A stretch of DNA of 64,000 nucleotides from JAJRRS01 sp965230275. GTDB lineage: Bacteria; Planctomycetota; Phycisphaerae; Phycisphaerales; Phycisphaeraceae. A program made the position numbers and the translations under genes. The stretch's first letter is position 1. Each line of letters opens with the position of its first letter. The stretch is taken from NCBI GenBank assembly GCA_965230275.1, contig CBDDKO010000002.1, forward strand, positions 806,001 to 870,000, read 5' to 3'. A model generated the notes under the pieces. The model made no database searches. It had not been told where the DNA came from and worked only from the letters and a program-made list of their open reading frames with translations. This document shows, piece by piece, positions 62,769-64,000 of the stretch.

Positions 62769-63025
62769 GTATTTCGTCGGGAGTCGTCATGGCATGAGGG
62801 TGCAACGTCGCCCTCTGTTTCACTGAACAGCACAGCACTGGCGGATCACTTTGCAGGTCGATTCAACACCGCAATCAGTAGCGGTGGGCTGCCTCGGCGA
62901 ATACATGACTGCCTAATACGTGTGCAATGGGGGAGATCGTCTGTCCGTGTGCTTAAAGGATAGGCTCGCTACCACATTTTGGAGCGATAGGGCGGCATGG
63001 AACGGGATTTGCACGATGTTTAGTC
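62769..63025. other. intergenic stretch between ssrA and the M48-like gene
   Basis: With the end of ssrA this makes about 320 bp without a protein gene. No att-like duplication of the ssrA 3' end, integrase or tRNA is visible. Confidence 0.4.
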
Positions 63026-63616
63026 ATGCCAAGCCGTATAGGGATAATCCAGTCGATACTGCTCATCACGGTGGCGTGGCTGCTGCCCGCCTGCTCGGTG
63101 AAGCCGATGGGTTCTGTGTCCGGCCCGGCTCGATCGATCGTGCGCATGCACGGGGGCGTGAGTTGTGATCCCGGCCACACGGAGCATGCTGATGCACTGC
63201 TCGAAGACATGTGCAACCGGCTTGGCTCGGATTTGTCGATTCGGCCCAGGATGACGGTTCTCGGGACGGACGATCCTGTTGCCTTTGCTTCGGGAAGACG
63301 TGATGTGTATGTCAGCGAGGGCCTGCTTCGGCTTGCCTCGGATGATGAAGTCCGGGCGGCGATCGCGCATGAGCTGGGGCACCTGCTTGAAGCGGATCAA
63401 GGCTCAACAGTTATGGCCCTTGCGGACGCGAACCGTCCCGCCTGCCCGGAGGCCCGGGCGGATCGACTCGGCAGACGGCTGCTTGATCAGGCCGGCTACG
63501 ACACCGAGGCGATGCACGGCTTGCTGCAGCGGCTGATGGCACACCCATCCATCGACAACCATGTCCGTGAGCAATTGAGTGTTCGTGCGGGCCTGCTTGA
63601 GGCGCAACGCGGATAA
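63026..63616 (+). CDS. M48-like zinc metalloprotease lipoprotein
   Basis: 196 residues. The signal peptide (IIQSILLITVAWLLPAC) ends in a lipobox with Cys at about 23. The catalytic helix is AIAHELGHLLEADQ (HExxH), preceded by the edge strand RRDVYVSEGLLRLA, and the third ligand region may be RADRLGRRLL (AxADR, the M48 form of the Glu/Asp motif). It is short for M48, without chaperone or TPR parts. It would act in the periplasm on misfolded proteins, like BepA/LoiP-type enzymes; that is inference. Confidence 0.78.
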   Translation: MPSRIGIIQSILLITVAWLLPACSVKPMGSVSGPARSIVRMHGGVSCDPGHTEHADALLEDMCNRLGSDLSIRPRMTVLGTDDPVAFASGRRDVYVSEGLLRLASDDEVRAAIAHELGHLLEADQGSTVMALADANRPACPEARADRLGRRLLDQAGYDTEAMHGLLQRLMAHPSIDNHVREQLSVRAGLLEAQRG

Positions 63617-63690
63617 CCGGGACGCCCATCGCCGACAGACGGATTGGCCGAGCGAATCCCCGAGTGAACCGATCATTCGTAAAAAAAACA

Positions 63691-63726
63691 AACCAGGCCG
63701 CAGTACTGATCCGCTGCGGCCTGGTT
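63691..63726. terminator. bidirectional terminator between convergent genes
   Basis: AACCAGGCCGCAG and CTGCGGCCTGGTT form a 13-bp perfect stem around a 10-nt loop. An A-run lies on the left, and the sequence is T-rich on the right, so both strands have a usable T-tract. Confidence 0.9.
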
Positions 63727-63761
63727 TAGGTTTGTCTTACTGTTGTGGTTTGGTTCGTCTT

Positions 63762-64000
63762 TCAGTGCCCCGCACGGCCGCCGCGGTGGATGCGGTTCAT
63801 CCGTTCGACGTGCCGGGTGAACTCGGCGCTCTTGACGCGCTGGGTCGGGGCCTGTCCGGTGAGGGCGTAGGTCTGCCCGGCCTGGAAGGCGAGGTGAGCC
63901 TTGCGCCCCTGGTGGGCGGCTCGGGTGTCGCCGTGGCCTGCGGCGGCGATGCTGGTGAAAGCGAGGGTAGCGGCCAGAGCGGTGAAGGTTGCGAACTTGT
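63762..64000 (-). CDS. small secreted protein, N-terminus cut by window edge
   Basis: The frame is open to the right edge; 78 codons are visible before the stop at 63762-63764. The visible start KFATFTALAATLAFTSIAAA is the end of a signal peptide with an AxA-like cleavage site, so only a few residues are missing. The mature part is small, basic and His/Arg-rich (AGHGDTRAAHQGRKAHLAFQ and FTRHVERMNRIHRGGRAGH). No family is recognised. The shared terminator at 63691-63726 lies 36 bp beyond its stop. Confidence 0.65.
   Translation of the reverse strand, partial: KFATFTALAATLAFTSIAAAGHGDTRAAHQGRKAHLAFQAGQTYALTGQAPTQRVKSAEFTRHVERMNRIHRGGRAGH

Noticed and set aside
62704..63025. Island attachment site at the ssrA 3' end
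   Set aside because: No duplicated ssrA end, integrase or phage gene is visible on this side, so integration is not supported by the sequence itself.

Overview
The window reads as chromosomal DNA of a member of the Planctomycetota, most likely class Phycisphaerae. Lineage markers seen directly are an LEPR-XLL-type N-terminal motif (ALEQRVLLSA) on an RTX-repeat protein, four PEP-CTERM proteins, a dockerin-like Ca-binding repeat pair, a very large secreted protein ending in a TlpA-type thioredoxin domain, high GC, little operon clustering of housekeeping genes, and an ATP synthase epsilon gene standing alone. No rRNA or exosortase gene is in the window, so the class-level placement is inference.

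Layout. 1-5.5 kb: envelope/secreted genes (glycosyltransferase C-terminus, phosphodiesterase-type hydrolase, flippase-like membrane protein, RTX protein, anchored acidic protein). 5.6-12.8 kb: uvrA, a solitary atpC, and the rod-shape pair PBP2-rodA. 12.8-13.9 kb: a small AT-rich accessory patch of three short genes around a promoter with a 19-bp tandem repeat. 13.9-24.2 kb: CNNM/CorC-type CBS protein, ABC-F ATPase (Uup-like), giant TlpA-fusion protein, tRNA-Arg(TCT), acetyltransferase, PEP-CTERM/dockerin protein, CpsB-like phosphatase, cinA. 24.2-31.3 kb: folD, a hypothetical protein, a lipoprotein, hisI, an M24 peptidase, accB-accC, dapF. 31.3-42.7 kb: M48 protease, a LarC1-only protein, an S49 (SppA-like) protease, an alpha/beta hydrolase, isocitrate dehydrogenase, a cupin, RNase H with an unusual C-terminal Cys domain, and a zinc-ribbon coiled-coil protein. 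43-53 kb: tRNA-Ala(GGC), PEP-CTERM proteins, a Tudor-like/beta-propeller pair, an odd class I tRNA with anticodon TAA, a GH16 glucanase, a PEP-CTERM trypsin-like protease, argJ. 53.3-59.4 kb: fructose-bisphosphate aldolase, Nudix, CHAD, nitroreductase and GNAT genes. 59.4-64 kb: an AT-richer membrane-anchored KAP P-loop NTPase beside ssrA (tmRNA with a long tag), an M48-like lipoprotein, and the end of a small secreted protein.

Three things cut across the annotation. (1) A 139-bp palindromic element occurs twice in opposite orientation (37.3 and 49.2 kb) with one mismatch, a MITE-like mobile repeat. (2) Several families of short reiterated GC-rich motifs (ATCGGGT heptamers, CCCCGGAAG, GGGTCTGGGG, AATGACGAA) sit directly after stop codons and also appear inside genes, where they encode extra linkers in UvrA, Uup and RNase H. 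(3) At least six genes have a TANNNT -10 hexamer only 6-9 nt before the ATG, which predicts leaderless mRNAs.

Best candidates for something undescribed are the palindrome-controlled KAP NTPase next to ssrA, the tandem-repeat-controlled mini-operon at 12.9-13.7 kb, the class I tRNA(UAA), and the repeat-encoded linkers. All functional calls come from reading the translated sequence; no database search was run.
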